Below, in pieces: positions 26,342 through 34,209 of a DNA stretch of 64,000 nucleotides. A model generated the notes under the pieces. The model did no database searches. It was not told the DNA's origin and worked only from the letters and a program-made list of their open reading frames with translations. Both the position numbers and the translations under genes were made by a program. Numbering within the stretch: the first letter of the stretch is position 1; every line of letters starts with the position of its first letter. The stretch is from Streptomyces humidus (GTDB taxonomy: Bacteria; Actinomycetota; Actinomycetes; Streptomycetales; Streptomycetaceae): positions 1 to 64,000 of the forward strand of contig NZ_BMTL01000035.1 of assembly GCF_014649655.1 (NCBI RefSeq), given 5' to 3'.

Positions 26342-27685
26342 ATGGACCGACCCACCGCACCCGTGCCCCCGCCCGGGTGCCCGGCGCACCAGCCCGGCGG
26401 CAGAGTGCCGCTGCACGGACCGGAGTTCGCGGCCGACCCCCAGGCCTACTACTCCTACCTGCGCCACTACGGGCCCACCGCGCCCGTGGAGATCGCCCCC
26501 GGGGTCGAGGCGACCCTCGTCACCGACTATGCGACCGCTCTCCAGCTCCTCCAGGACTCGGGCGCCTTCCGCAAGGACGCCCGCCGCTGGCGGGACCTCA
26601 ACGAGGGCCGGGTTCCCATGGACAGCCCGGTCGCGCCCCTGCTGGCGTACCGGCCCAACGCCATGTTCACCGACGGCGCCGAACATCTGAGGCTGCGTCA
26701 GGCCATTACGGACAGCATGGCCCGCGTCGACCCGCGCAGGCTGAGCCGGAGCACCGAGCAGGTCTCCAACTACCTGATCTCCCAGTTCGGTTCGCGCGGC
26801 TCCGCGGATCTGCTCGGCGACTACGCCAAGCAGCTGCCGCTGTTCGTGTTCAACGAACTGTTCGGCTGCACCGCCGACATCGGCGACCGCGTCGTGTTCG
26901 GCATCACCGGCATGTTCGACGGCGTGAACGCGGAGCAGGCGGTCGGGGTGATGTTCGGGGCCATCGGCGAGCTGGTGGCACTCAAGCGCGCCCACCCCGG
27001 CGACGACGTCCCCTCGTGGCTGATGGAGCATCAGTCAAAACTCACGGACGAGGAGTTGGTCCACCAGATCGCCCTGCTGCTGGTGGCCGGCAACGAGCCC
27101 CTGCGCAACCTGATAGGCAACACCCTGCAACGGCTGCTCACCCACGACGCGTACGCCAATCAGGGCGGTCTGATCGACGAGGCGATCGACGACACGCTGT
27201 GGGAGAACCCGCCCATGCAGAATCTCGCGCCGCACTACCCGACGTCCGACATGGAGTTCGCCGGACAGAAGCTGCAGGCCGGCGACCTGATGCTGGTCAG
27301 CTTCGCCGCGGCCAACACCGGCCCCGCGCTGACGGCGGCCCGCCAGGCGGGCAGCAACCGTGCCCACCTGGCCTGGAGCGCGGGCCCGCACGCCTGCCCG
27401 TCCAAGGAGCCGGCCCGGCAGATCACCGTGACGGCCATCGAGAACCTGCTCAACAAGCTTCCCGACGTCGAACTCGCCGTGCCGACCGAGAGCCTGACCT
27501 GGCGGCCGGGCCCCTTCAACCGCGGCCTGACCGTCCTGCCCGCCAGGTTCACCCCGGTCCGGACGGCGCCCCGACCCGCTTCCGAGACCCGTGCCGAGGC
27601 GCCCCCGCGCCGGGACCAGCCGCCGACACGCGGCAGGGGGGAACGCGGCGTGTGGAGCCAGTTCCTCAACTGGCTGACGAGGTGA
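26342..27685 (+). CDS. cvnE: Conservon CvnE: atypical cytochrome P450 (CYP157-like, ExxR absent)
   Basis: This 447-aa P450 starts at ATG 26342 after AGGGAGCAACAA. The heme Cys is present (WSAGPHACPSKEPARQ, Cys352). The I-helix reads LLVAGNEPLRNL (249-254), without the acid/Thr pair for oxygen activation. The K-helix ExxR is replaced by D284-T-L-W287. Loss of ExxR is a known property of the CYP157 family found in conservons (EQSLW in CYP157C1). A basic Pro-rich tail (about 405-447) is extra. Catalytic turnover is therefore uncertain; a sensing or structural role in the conservon is possible. Confidence 0.9.
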   Translation: MDRPTAPVPPPGCPAHQPGGRVPLHGPEFAADPQAYYSYLRHYGPTAPVEIAPGVEATLVTDYATALQLLQDSGAFRKDARRWRDLNEGRVPMDSPVAPLLAYRPNAMFTDGAEHLRLRQAITDSMARVDPRRLSRSTEQVSNYLISQFGSRGSADLLGDYAKQLPLFVFNELFGCTADIGDRVVFGITGMFDGVNAEQAVGVMFGAIGELVALKRAHPGDDVPSWLMEHQSKLTDEELVHQIALLLVAGNEPLRNLIGNTLQRLLTHDAYANQGGLIDEAIDDTLWENPPMQNLAPHYPTSDMEFAGQKLQAGDLMLVSFAAANTGPALTAARQAGSNRAHLAWSAGPHACPSKEPARQITVTAIENLLNKLPDVELAVPTESLTWRPGPFNRGLTVLPARFTPVRTAPRPASETRAEAPPRRDQPPTRGRGERGVWSQFLNWLTR

Positions 27686-27741
27686 TTCACACAACACTCG
27701 CCAACTCTCCACCATTGCATGACGTTTCAACCTCATGGGTA

Positions 27742-27771
27742 GTGAGCAACGCGGTATCCCGTGTTGCTCAC
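27742..27771 (+). terminator. Stem-loop after the conservon
   Basis: GTGAGCAACGCGG (27742-27754) pairs with CCGTGTTGCTCAC (27759-27771) around TATC, with one G:U pair. It lies 57 bp after the cvnE stop and directly before the leader ORF of the prenyltransferase gene. Confidence 0.65.
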
Positions 27772-27788
27772 GAGACAGAGGAGGTGTC

Positions 27789-27911
27789 GTGGATCACATA
27801 TCCACCGGCGCCGCGTTCATACGACGCCCCATCGTCGTACACCCCCTGATACCCGCCTCCCCAGGCGGGTATCTTCTTGCCGGCCCTCTTGCGCGGGGTG
27901 AGGGCAGATGA
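27789..27911 (+). CDS. Possible 40-aa leader peptide upstream of the indole prenyltransferase
   Basis: A GTG with a perfect site (AGAGGAGG, 27777-27784) opens a 40-codon ORF beginning VDHISTGAAF and ending LARGEGR. Its TGA overlaps the prenyltransferase ATG (ATGA). A terminator-like hairpin (27848-27873) lies inside it. It has no family match that I recognise and no Trp codons. Strong site, exact coupling and embedded hairpin suggest a translated leader with an attenuation role; chance cannot be excluded. Confidence 0.45.
   Translation: MDHISTGAAFIRRPIVVHPLIPASPGGYLLAGPLARGEGR
27848..27873 (+). terminator. Possible attenuator hairpin inside the leader ORF
   Basis: GATACCCGCCT (27848-27858) pairs perfectly with AGGCGGGTATC (27863-27873) around CCCC and is followed by TTCTT. 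It stands 34 bp before the prenyltransferase start, so it would block that gene unless read through or melted by translation. Confidence 0.65.
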
Positions 27912-29146
27912 CCGGCCCCCGCCCCGGCGTCGCGGACACGCTGTCCCCGGACACGCTCGGCGGACACGTCGCAGGCCAGTTACTGCGACTGGGCGAGCAC
28001 GGGGGGCTGTCCGCCGCCGACACCGAGGGCTACGCACGCACTCTCGTCGAGGCGCTGGGCCCCGTGGCGCGGCGATCACTGGAACTGCCCCCGCCCAGCC
28101 GGAGTTTCCTCTCCGACGACCACACGCCGGTGGAGTTCTCCGTCTCCTGCGAACCGGGTGCGGCGCCGAGCCTGCGGGTGCTGCTCGAACCCGGCGCCGG
28201 CGAGCACGACCTGACGGGCAACGGCCGTACCGGTCTGCGGGTGCTGCGGGAGATGGGGCGGCGCTGGGGCTTCACCACCGACCGGCTCGACGAACTCGAG
28301 GATCTCTTCTTCCCGCCGTCGCCCCGCGGTCCCCTGGCGCTGTGGTGCGCGCTGGAGCTGCGTCCCGGCGGCGTCCCCAAGGTCAAGGCCTATCTCAATC
28401 CCGCGGCCTCGGGGGCCGGGCGGGCCGCCGCGACCGTCCGCAAGGCGCTGAAACGACTCGGTCACGGAAAGGCGTTCGCGTCGCTGCCCGAGAGCGACCG
28501 TCCCCTGTTCTTCGCACTGGACCTGGGCGACTGGGCGGAACCCCGGGTCAAGGTCTACCTCGCGCACGACGAGCTGTCGGCGACGGAGGCCGGGGCCCTG
28601 AGCCGTATGGACGACGGTCCGGATCCGGCGGAGATCGAGGAGTTCTTCCGCATCGCGGCCGGACAGGACACCGGCGTCGCGGCCGGCGGTCTCGAGGCCG
28701 GTGCCGAAGACGTCCGCGCCGCGGAGGAGGGGAGGGGGCCACGCGTCGTCCGCCGGCCCGTCCAGACCTGCCACGCCTTCACCGACACCGGCAGCGGCCT
28801 GCCGAGCGGCTTCACCCTCTACGTCCCGGTGCGGGACTACGCCCGGCACGACGGCGAGGCACTGGCCCGGGCGACGACGCTGCTCGGCCGCTACGGCCTC
28901 GATCCGTCCCCGGTGCTTCGCGCCTCGACCGCGGTCGGCGCGCGGCAGCCGGAGGACGGCGTGGGACTCGTCGCCTATCTGGGCCTGGCCCACCAGCGGG
29001 GCCGCCCGCCGCGGATCACGACGTACATCTCCTCGGAGGCGTACGAGGTCCGGCCGCCCGTTCCCGGCCGGGTCGCGAACGCCCGGCCGTCGCAGTCCCT
29101 GGCGGCCGTCGCCCTGTCGCCCGCACCGCTGCCGGCCCGCCCGTGA
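27908..29146 (+). CDS. DMATS-family indole (tryptophan) prenyltransferase, with a TTA codon
   Basis: This 412-aa protein belongs to the ABBA-fold DMATS family. These enzymes attach a dimethylallyl group from DMAPP to the indole ring of Trp or derivatives without an NDxxD motif. Recognisable blocks are VEFSVSCEPG, PLALWCALELRPGGVPKVKAYLN (split here as PLALWCALEL and VPKVKAYLN), PRVKVYLAHDEL, FTLYVPVRDYARHDGEAL and RITTYISSEAY. The repeated basic and Tyr residues on beta strands form the diphosphate shield. Codon 25 is TTA (27980-27982), implying bldA control. Streptomyces homologues (IptA, SCO7467) make 5- or 6-dimethylallyl-tryptophan. The convergent flavin monooxygenase is the expected next enzyme. 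Confidence 0.87.
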   Translation: MTGPRPGVADTLSPDTLGGHVAGQLLRLGEHGGLSAADTEGYARTLVEALGPVARRSLELPPPSRSFLSDDHTPVEFSVSCEPGAAPSLRVLLEPGAGEHDLTGNGRTGLRVLREMGRRWGFTTDRLDELEDLFFPPSPRGPLALWCALELRPGGVPKVKAYLNPAASGAGRAAATVRKALKRLGHGKAFASLPESDRPLFFALDLGDWAEPRVKVYLAHDELSATEAGALSRMDDGPDPAEIEEFFRIAAGQDTGVAAGGLEAGAEDVRAAEEGRGPRVVRRPVQTCHAFTDTGSGLPSGFTLYVPVRDYARHDGEALARATTLLGRYGLDPSPVLRASTAVGARQPEDGVGLVAYLGLAHQRGRPPRITTYISSEAYEVRPPVPGRVANARPSQSLAAVALSPAPLPARP

Positions 29147-29310
29147 CCGGACCACGGGCGCCGCGGACGACCGGACGGCAGGCCCGCGACGCGGCACTGC
29201 CCCCCGCGGAGTGACATCGCTGAGCCGGCCAGGAGTGTGACGGCGCCTCGCCCGACGCGGCCCGAGGGGGTCGGTACGCCGACGTGGTCGAACCGCTCCC
29301 CTCGTCAGCA

Positions 29311-29400
29311 TTCGAGGTCACCAGAGGTCACCCGAGGTCACCCGAGGTCCCACGATGTCACTCGGGGTCACCCGAGGTCCCGTGAGGTCCCATGAGTCCC
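29311..29400. repeat. Nine 10-bp tandem units between convergent genes
   Basis: Nine consecutive decamers (consensus cCCGAGGTCa) run from 29311 to 29400, exactly in phase. They sit in the 384-bp gap between the 3' ends of the prenyltransferase and the monooxygenase. Nothing else is recognised in this gap. The 10-bp period is close to one helical turn. Confidence 0.88.
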
Positions 29401-29530
29401 CGCACGAGGCCCCGCCAGGCACACGAGGACAGGCGCGTGTGGCCGCACCGGCCGCCCCGGCCGCACGGCGGCCTCGTCGGCGCACGGCCGGGAGCCGTCG
29501 CCGCGGCGGGCGCGGACCGCCGCCATGACC

Positions 29531-30829
29531 TCACTCCTGGCGCAGTTCCTCCAGGTAGGGCGCCACGTCGACCTGAATGGACGTGCCCTGCGACAAGCCG
29601 TACTGACCGGCGATGCCCGCCAGGTAGGCGGCGATCTCCTTGCGCATCACCTCCGGCTCCGGCAGCGCCGCCCTGCCCGCCACGATCCGGGCCACCCAGC
29701 GGGCCTGGGCCTCCACGAGCCGGGTGACGGATCCGTGCGGGCGGACCAGGCCGATGAAGTGCAGCCCGGGATGGTCGGGCGCGACCACCCGCTTGTAGAG
29801 CTCCACCGAGCCCTGCGGGCCGATCGGGCACTCCGGCGGAAGGAACGGGTACGCCATCCGGTACCCGGTGCAGTGGACGATGGCGTCGGCGCGGACCGAC
29901 GTGCCGTCGGTGAAGACCACCCGGTCGCCGTCGAGGGAGTCGATCGCCGGTTTGGGCGTGACCCCGCCGTGGCGTATGCGGGTGAGGATCTCGTCCGAGA
30001 TGGTGACGGCCGAGGAGAAGATCCGGTGGTCCGGCTCGGGCAGACCGTAGTCCGAGAGCCTGCCTCGGGCGACGAGCAGGGCCTGCTCCATGAAGCGGCG
30101 CTGCTCCTCCAGGGACATGTTCGTCCACCACGGGGCCTCGGCGACGTCGTCGAGGGGCATGCCGAAGACCTGCTTGGGCAGGATGTGCAGGCCCCGGCGC
30201 ACCGAGAGGACCGTCCGGGCGGCGTGGCGGGACAGGTCGGCCGCGATGTCGACCGCTGAGGCGCCGAGCCCCACCACGACGACGTGTTGTCCGGCGTAGT
30301 CGCTGCCGTCGCGGTAGTCCAGTGCGTGGAGAATCGTTCCCTTGAAGCGGTCGGCGCCGGGTGGCGGAGCGGGCATGACCGGCTCGGTGTTGTGCCCGGA
30401 GGCGACGATCACGTGGGTGAAGTCGCGTGCGGTGCGCGTGCCGTGGGCGTCCCGGCTGACGACCGTCCACGAACCGCCGGCCGTCCGCCGTACGGACTCG
30501 ACGGTCGTCCCCAGCTCGATGTCGTCCAGTACGCCGGCCCACTCGGCGAAGGAGCGCAGGTAGGCGGCGACGTCGCTGTGCCGGGGATAGACGGGGTACG
30601 ACGCCGGCATCGGGTGGTCCGCGAACCCCGTGAGCCGCTTGTTGGTGTTCAGGTGGAGCGACAGATACCCCGGACCGCGCTCGCCGGCCTGCGGCTGCCG
30701 CCAGAGCCCGCCGACGTCGGACGCCTGCTCCAGGCAGACGAAGTCGAGCCCTTCGGACTTCAGGGCATGCGCCATCGCCAGCCCTGACAGACCCGCGCCG
30801 ATCACGCACCGGTTCACGCGTTTCCCCAC
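29531..30829 (-). CDS. Flavin-containing monooxygenase
   Basis: This 432-aa protein has the FAD motif VIGAGLSGLAMAH at the N-terminus, the class B monooxygenase fingerprint (FKGTILHALDYRD), and the NADPH motif VVVGLGASAVDIAADL. FMO-type enzymes hydroxylate soft N or S centres. In the related Streptomyces indole-prenylation clusters (SCO7467/SCO7468) such an enzyme oxidises the amino group of prenyl-Trp to an oxime, leading to an aldehyde or nitrile. The start is taken as GTG 30829 (site AAGGGTGG); an upstream ATG at 30853 is possible. It is convergent with the prenyltransferase gene, so it is not co-transcribed with it. Confidence 0.87.
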   Translation of the reverse strand: MGKRVNRCVIGAGLSGLAMAHALKSEGLDFVCLEQASDVGGLWRQPQAGERGPGYLSLHLNTNKRLTGFADHPMPASYPVYPRHSDVAAYLRSFAEWAGVLDDIELGTTVESVRRTAGGSWTVVSRDAHGTRTARDFTHVIVASGHNTEPVMPAPPPGADRFKGTILHALDYRDGSDYAGQHVVVVGLGASAVDIAADLSRHAARTVLSVRRGLHILPKQVFGMPLDDVAEAPWWTNMSLEEQRRFMEQALLVARGRLSDYGLPEPDHRIFSSAVTISDEILTRIRHGGVTPKPAIDSLDGDRVVFTDGTSVRADAIVHCTGYRMAYPFLPPECPIGPQGSVELYKRVVAPDHPGLHFIGLVRPHGSVTRLVEAQARWVARIVAGRAALPEPEVMRKEIAAYLAGIAGQYGLSQGTSIQVDVAPYLEELRQE

Positions 30830-30965
30830 AGAAACGACACCACCCTTTCGCATTCGGGCAGTTGCATGCCCGATCGGCACTCCCTCCACTCTTCCTGCAC
30901 CAGCGACAAGGATCACAGCCGTGGTCACCGCCCGGACGTGGCGGGAGGAAAGGGCAGGGGTAGGG

Positions 30966-31010
30966 AAGGGCTGGGGCAGGAAGGGCTGGGGCAGGAAGAG
31001 CGGGGGAGTG
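30966..31010. repeat. 15-bp tandem repeat
   Basis: AAGGGCTGGGGCAGG occurs twice in tandem (30966-30980 and 30981-30995) with a partial third copy. It lies in the 430-bp spacer between the monooxygenase and GntR genes. Confidence 0.75.
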
Positions 31011-31035
31011 GGCAGGGCGACGTGGGACGACCCGG

Positions 31036-31086
31036 CCGCCGCGGAACGCACGGCTGCGCGGTGTGCCGCCGTGCGTTCCGCGGCGG
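31036..31086. repeat. 19-bp perfect inverted repeat
   Basis: Positions 31036-31054 (CCGCCGCGGAACGCACGGC) are the exact reverse complement of 31068-31086, with a 13-nt loop. It sits 8 bp before the fold-back element at 31095 and could act as a terminator. Confidence 0.8.
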
Positions 31087-31094
31087 GGGCCGTG

Positions 31095-31263
31095 CTAGTG
31101 CCGCGGCAGGCAATGTTTGCCCGAGAAGGAGCGGCGTCTGGTGCGTGCTGTCGGCGTGCCGGGCGGAAGCACTCGTACTGGACGTACTCGGGCTTTCGCC
31201 CGGTGCGGCGAGAGTGCGTGCCAGGCGTCGTGACGGGGCGAACATTGCCTGCTGCGGCACTAG
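31095..31263. mobile_element. 169-bp fold-back (MITE-like) element
   Basis: The two ends are inverted repeats of about 29 bp with two or three mismatches (left end CTAGTGCCGCGGCAGGCAAT; right end is its complement with one change in that stretch). Both ends finish in CTAG. The interior continues as an imperfect palindrome centred on GTACTGGACGTAC. There is no coding capacity. The right-hand CTAG supplies the TAG stop codon (31260-31262) of the GntR gene. A non-autonomous transposon remnant is the best reading; I recall similar sequences dispersed in Streptomyces but could not search. Confidence 0.65.
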
Positions 31264-32036
31264 CGAGCGGCGGCCCACAGCCCCCGCACATGCCCCAGGT
31301 GCCGGGTCATGACCTCGCGCACGGCCCGCTCGTCACGGGCCAGCAGGACGTCCAGCAACTCCAGATGCTCCTCGGCCGAGGCCAGCAGACGCCCCGACGC
31401 GGACAGGGCGGTGAGGCCGTACAGGCGGGCCCGGCCGCGCAGTTCGCGGACCACCTCGACGAGGTGCGCGTTGCCGGCCAGGGCGAGCAGCCCCAGGTGG
31501 AAGCGGGTGTCGGCCTCCACATAGGCGATGAGGTCGCCCGCCACCGCGGCGGCGACGATCTCGCGGGCGGCCGGGCGCAGAGCCTCCAGCGACACCGGGT
31601 CGGCGCTCGTCGCCAGCGCCGCCACGGTGGGGATCTCGATGAGCGCGCGGACATGGGTGTACTCGTCCAGTTGCCTGTCGGAGACGTCGGTGACCCGGAA
31701 CCCCTTGTTGGGAACGGCGGCGACCACGCCCTCCTTCGCGAGGTCCAGCATCGCCTCGCGCACCGGTGTGGCCGAGACGCCGAAGCGGGCGGCCAGCGTC
31801 GGCGCCGAGTACACCTCGCCGGGCAGCAGTTCACCCGCGATCAGAGCCGCGCGCAGGGCGTCGGCGACGCGTTCGCGGTAACTGCTCCGCCGGCCCCCGA
31901 GCACGGGCAGCGCCGGCGCAGCGGCGGAGGGTGCGGCGGGCGTGGACGTCCCGGCGGCGACGGGCGACGCCGCCGGCCCGGCCGGCGGCGCGGGAGCCGT
32001 GGGTGTCTCGCTGCTGGTACGCCGGGCGGCGGCCAT
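31260..32036 (-). CDS. GntR/FadR-family regulator of the hydroxyproline operon
   Basis: This 258-aa protein starts at ATG 32036. A Pro/Ala-rich disordered leader (about 1-45) precedes the winged helix (RERVADALRAALIAGELLPG, then FGVSATPVREAMLDL) and an FCD effector domain with the metal-ligand pattern ADTRFHLGL, AGNAHLVEVV and HLELLDVLLARD. It is the last gene of a minus-strand set for hydroxyproline breakdown, so it probably senses a pathway intermediate. TGTCAC/GTGACA dyads near the operon genes are candidate sites. Its stop codon is formed by the end of an inserted fold-back element. Confidence 0.87.
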   Translation of the reverse strand: MAAARRTSSETPTAPAPPAGPAASPVAAGTSTPAAPSAAAPALPVLGGRRSSYRERVADALRAALIAGELLPGEVYSAPTLAARFGVSATPVREAMLDLAKEGVVAAVPNKGFRVTDVSDRQLDEYTHVRALIEIPTVAALATSADPVSLEALRPAAREIVAAAVAGDLIAYVEADTRFHLGLLALAGNAHLVEVVRELRGRARLYGLTALSASGRLLASAEEHLELLDVLLARDERAVREVMTRHLGHVRGLWAAAR

Positions 32037-32124
32037 GGTGGGTCCCTGGGAATGGTCGGCGGTCCGGGAGGACCGGGTTCGGAACGGACGGTGCCATGTC
32101 ACTCTGGACCAGTGCACTGTGCCA

Positions 32125-32136
32125 TGTCACGTGACA
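32125..32136. promoter_or_regulatory. GntR operator candidate between epimerase and regulator genes
   Basis: TGTCACGTGACA is a perfect 12-bp palindrome just downstream of the epimerase stop and upstream of the gntR start. The longer word GTGCCATGTCAC occurs at 32121 and again about 30 bp away near 32091. Confidence 0.55.
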
Positions 32137-32161
32137 CCGGCCCGCCGCCGCTGCGGCCGTC

Positions 32162-33163
32162 TCAGAGCACGAACCCGGCCGGGAACGGATCCGTCGGGTC
32201 CAGCAGGTACTGGGCCGTTCCCGTGATCCAGGCGCGGCCGGTGAAGCTGGGCAGCACCGCCGGGCGGCCGGCGACCTCCGTCGTGCCGAGGAGCCGGCCG
32301 GTGAACCTGGTGCCGATGAAGGACTCGTTCACGAACTCGGTGTGCAGTGGCAGTTCGCCCCGGGCGTGCAACTGGGCCATGCGCGCGCTCGTTCCCGTGC
32401 CGCAGGGCGAGCGGTCGAACCAGCCCGGGTGGATGGCCATGGCGTGGCGGGAAAGGCGGGCCGTGGCGCCGGGCGCGTACAGGTGGACGTGATGACATCC
32501 GCGGATGGAGGGATCCTCCGGGTGGACCGGCTCCTCCTCGTCGTTGATCGCCTCCATCAGGGTCAGTCCGGCCCGCAGGATGTCGTCCTTGCGGGCGCGG
32601 TCGAAGGGCAGCCCGAACTCCTCCAGCGGCAGAATGGCGTAGAAGTTGCCGCCGTACGCCAGGTCGTACGTCACCGTACGGCCGTCCGGCAGGGTCGCCC
32701 TGCGGTCCAGCCCCACCGCGAAGGAGGGGACGTTGCGCAGGGTCACCGCCCGGGCCGCGCCGTCCTCGACCGCCACCTCCGCCACGACGAGCCCGGCGGG
32801 CGTGTCCAGGCGGATGGTGGTGACCGGTTCGACGACCTCGACCATGCCCGTCTCGACGAGCACGGTGGCCACGCCGATCGTGCCGTGCCCGCACATCGGC
32901 AGATAGCCGGAGACCTCGATGTAGAGGACGCCCCAGTCGCAGTCGGGCCGGGTGGGCGGCTGGAGGATCGCGCCGCTCATGGCCGAGTGGCCGCGAGGCT
33001 CGTTCATCAGCAACTGCTTGACGTCGTCGCGGTGTTCACGGAAGTACAGTCGCCGCTCGTTCATCGTCGCGCCGGGAACGGCGCCGATGCCGCCGGTGAT
33101 GACGCGGGTGGGCATTCCCTCGGTGTGCGAGTCGACGGCGTGCAGGACGAGCTTGCTGCGCAT
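32162..33163 (-). CDS. 4-hydroxyproline 2-epimerase (proline racemase family)
   Basis: This 333-aa protein has both catalytic Cys of the proline racemase fold: MCGHGTIGVA (first Cys) and SPCGTGTSARMA (second Cys). Having both points to a racemase or epimerase and not the trans-3-hydroxyproline dehydratase, where one is Thr. Epimerisation of trans-4-hydroxy-L-proline to cis-4-hydroxy-D-proline is the first step of the pathway and fits the neighbours. The ATG at 33163 is preceded by GAGGGGAC. Confidence 0.9.
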   Translation of the reverse strand: MRSKLVLHAVDSHTEGMPTRVITGGIGAVPGATMNERRLYFREHRDDVKQLLMNEPRGHSAMSGAILQPPTRPDCDWGVLYIEVSGYLPMCGHGTIGVATVLVETGMVEVVEPVTTIRLDTPAGLVVAEVAVEDGAARAVTLRNVPSFAVGLDRRATLPDGRTVTYDLAYGGNFYAILPLEEFGLPFDRARKDDILRAGLTLMEAINDEEEPVHPEDPSIRGCHHVHLYAPGATARLSRHAMAIHPGWFDRSPCGTGTSARMAQLHARGELPLHTEFVNESFIGTRFTGRLLGTTEVAGRPAVLPSFTGRAWITGTAQYLLDPTDPFPAGFVL

Positions 33164-33226
33164 GAAGTCCCCTCGTGTAGTGCCCTCGTGCGGTGCCCTT
33201 GTGCGGTCCCCTGGCGGGTCGCGGCC

Positions 33227-34171
33227 TCACGCCAGGCCGGCGGCGACGGCCTTCTCGGTGGCCGCGCGGACCGCGGCCTCCTGTTCGGGCGACAGGGGGA
33301 CCCTGGGCGGGCGGCAGCCGCCGCCGTGGCGGCCCACGACGTCCATCGACAGCTTGATCGCCTGCACGAACTCGACCCGTGAGTCCCAGCGCAGCAGCGG
33401 GTGGAGCTGCCGGTACAGGGGGAGCGCGGTCGTCAGGTCACCGGCGACGGCCGCCCGGTACAGCTCGACCGACGCCCTCGGCAGCGCGTTGGGGTAGCCG
33501 GCCACCCATCCCTTGGCGCCCGCGACGGCCAGTTCCAGCGCGACGTCGTCCGCGCCGATCAGCAAGTCGAGTTCGGGAGCGAGTTCAGCGATCCGGTAGG
33601 CGCGGCGGACGTCGCCGGAGAACTCCTTGACGGCGTGGACGAGCCCCTCGCCGTGCAGCCGGGCCAGCAGTTCGGGCACCAGGTCGACCTTGGTGTCGAT
33701 CGGGTTGTTGTACGCCACGACCGGCAGACCCGCACCGGCGACCTCCGCGTAGTGGGCCGTCACGGCCCGCTCGTCGGCGCGGTAGGCGTTGGGCGGGAGC
33801 AGCATCACCGCCGAGCAGCCCGCCTCGGCCGCCTGCTCGGCCCAGCGACGGGCCTCCGCCGAGCCGTAGGCGGCCACTCCGGGCATCACGCGGTCCCCGC
33901 CGATCGCGGCGACCGCCGTCTCCACCACCCGGGCGCGCTCCTCGGGCGTGAGTACCTGGTACTCGCCCAGCGAGCCGTTGGGGACCACGCCGTCGCAGCC
34001 GTTGTCCACCAGCCAGGCGCAGTGCTCGGCGTACCGGTCGAGGTCGACGCGGAGACCGTCGTCGAGCGGGAGTGCGGTGGCGACGAGAACCCCCCGCCAG
34101 GGACGGTCGACGGGGGTGGGGGACGGGTGGTCGACGGGGGTGGGCGAGGGGCGGTCGGCGGGGGCGGTCAT
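33227..34171 (-). CDS. DapA-family lyase/deaminase, probable pyrroline-4-hydroxy-2-carboxylate deaminase
   Basis: This 314-aa TIM-barrel protein of the DapA superfamily has the Schiff-base Lys in HAVKEFSGD and the catalytic Tyr in VVAYNNPID. In hydroxyproline operons the DapA homologue converts 1-pyrroline-4-hydroxy-2-carboxylate to 2-oxoglutarate semialdehyde, and that is the best call here. The start ATG 34171 follows AAGGGA. The N-terminal 24 residues contain a short repeat (PSPTPVD, twice). No semialdehyde dehydrogenase gene follows in the window. Confidence 0.85.
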   Translation of the reverse strand: MTAPADRPSPTPVDHPSPTPVDRPWRGVLVATALPLDDGLRVDLDRYAEHCAWLVDNGCDGVVPNGSLGEYQVLTPEERARVVETAVAAIGGDRVMPGVAAYGSAEARRWAEQAAEAGCSAVMLLPPNAYRADERAVTAHYAEVAGAGLPVVAYNNPIDTKVDLVPELLARLHGEGLVHAVKEFSGDVRRAYRIAELAPELDLLIGADDVALELAVAGAKGWVAGYPNALPRASVELYRAAVAGDLTTALPLYRQLHPLLRWDSRVEFVQAIKLSMDVVGRHGGGCRPPRVPLSPEQEAAVRAATEKAVAAGLA

Positions 34172-34197
34172 GCGGGAGTCCCTTCGCTGTGCGGAAT

Positions 34198-34209
34198 GTG
34201 ACATGTCAC
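34198..34209. promoter_or_regulatory. GntR operator candidate upstream of the DapA-like gene
   Basis: GTGACATGTCAC is a perfect 12-bp palindrome made of the same two hexamers as the site at 32125, in swapped order. It overlaps the end of the upstream oxidoreductase gene and lies 27 bp before the DapA-like start. Confidence 0.5.

Noticed and set aside
32162..33163. trans-3-hydroxy-L-proline dehydratase
   Set aside because: Both catalytic Cys of the racemase/epimerase are present, whereas the dehydratase has Thr in place of one.
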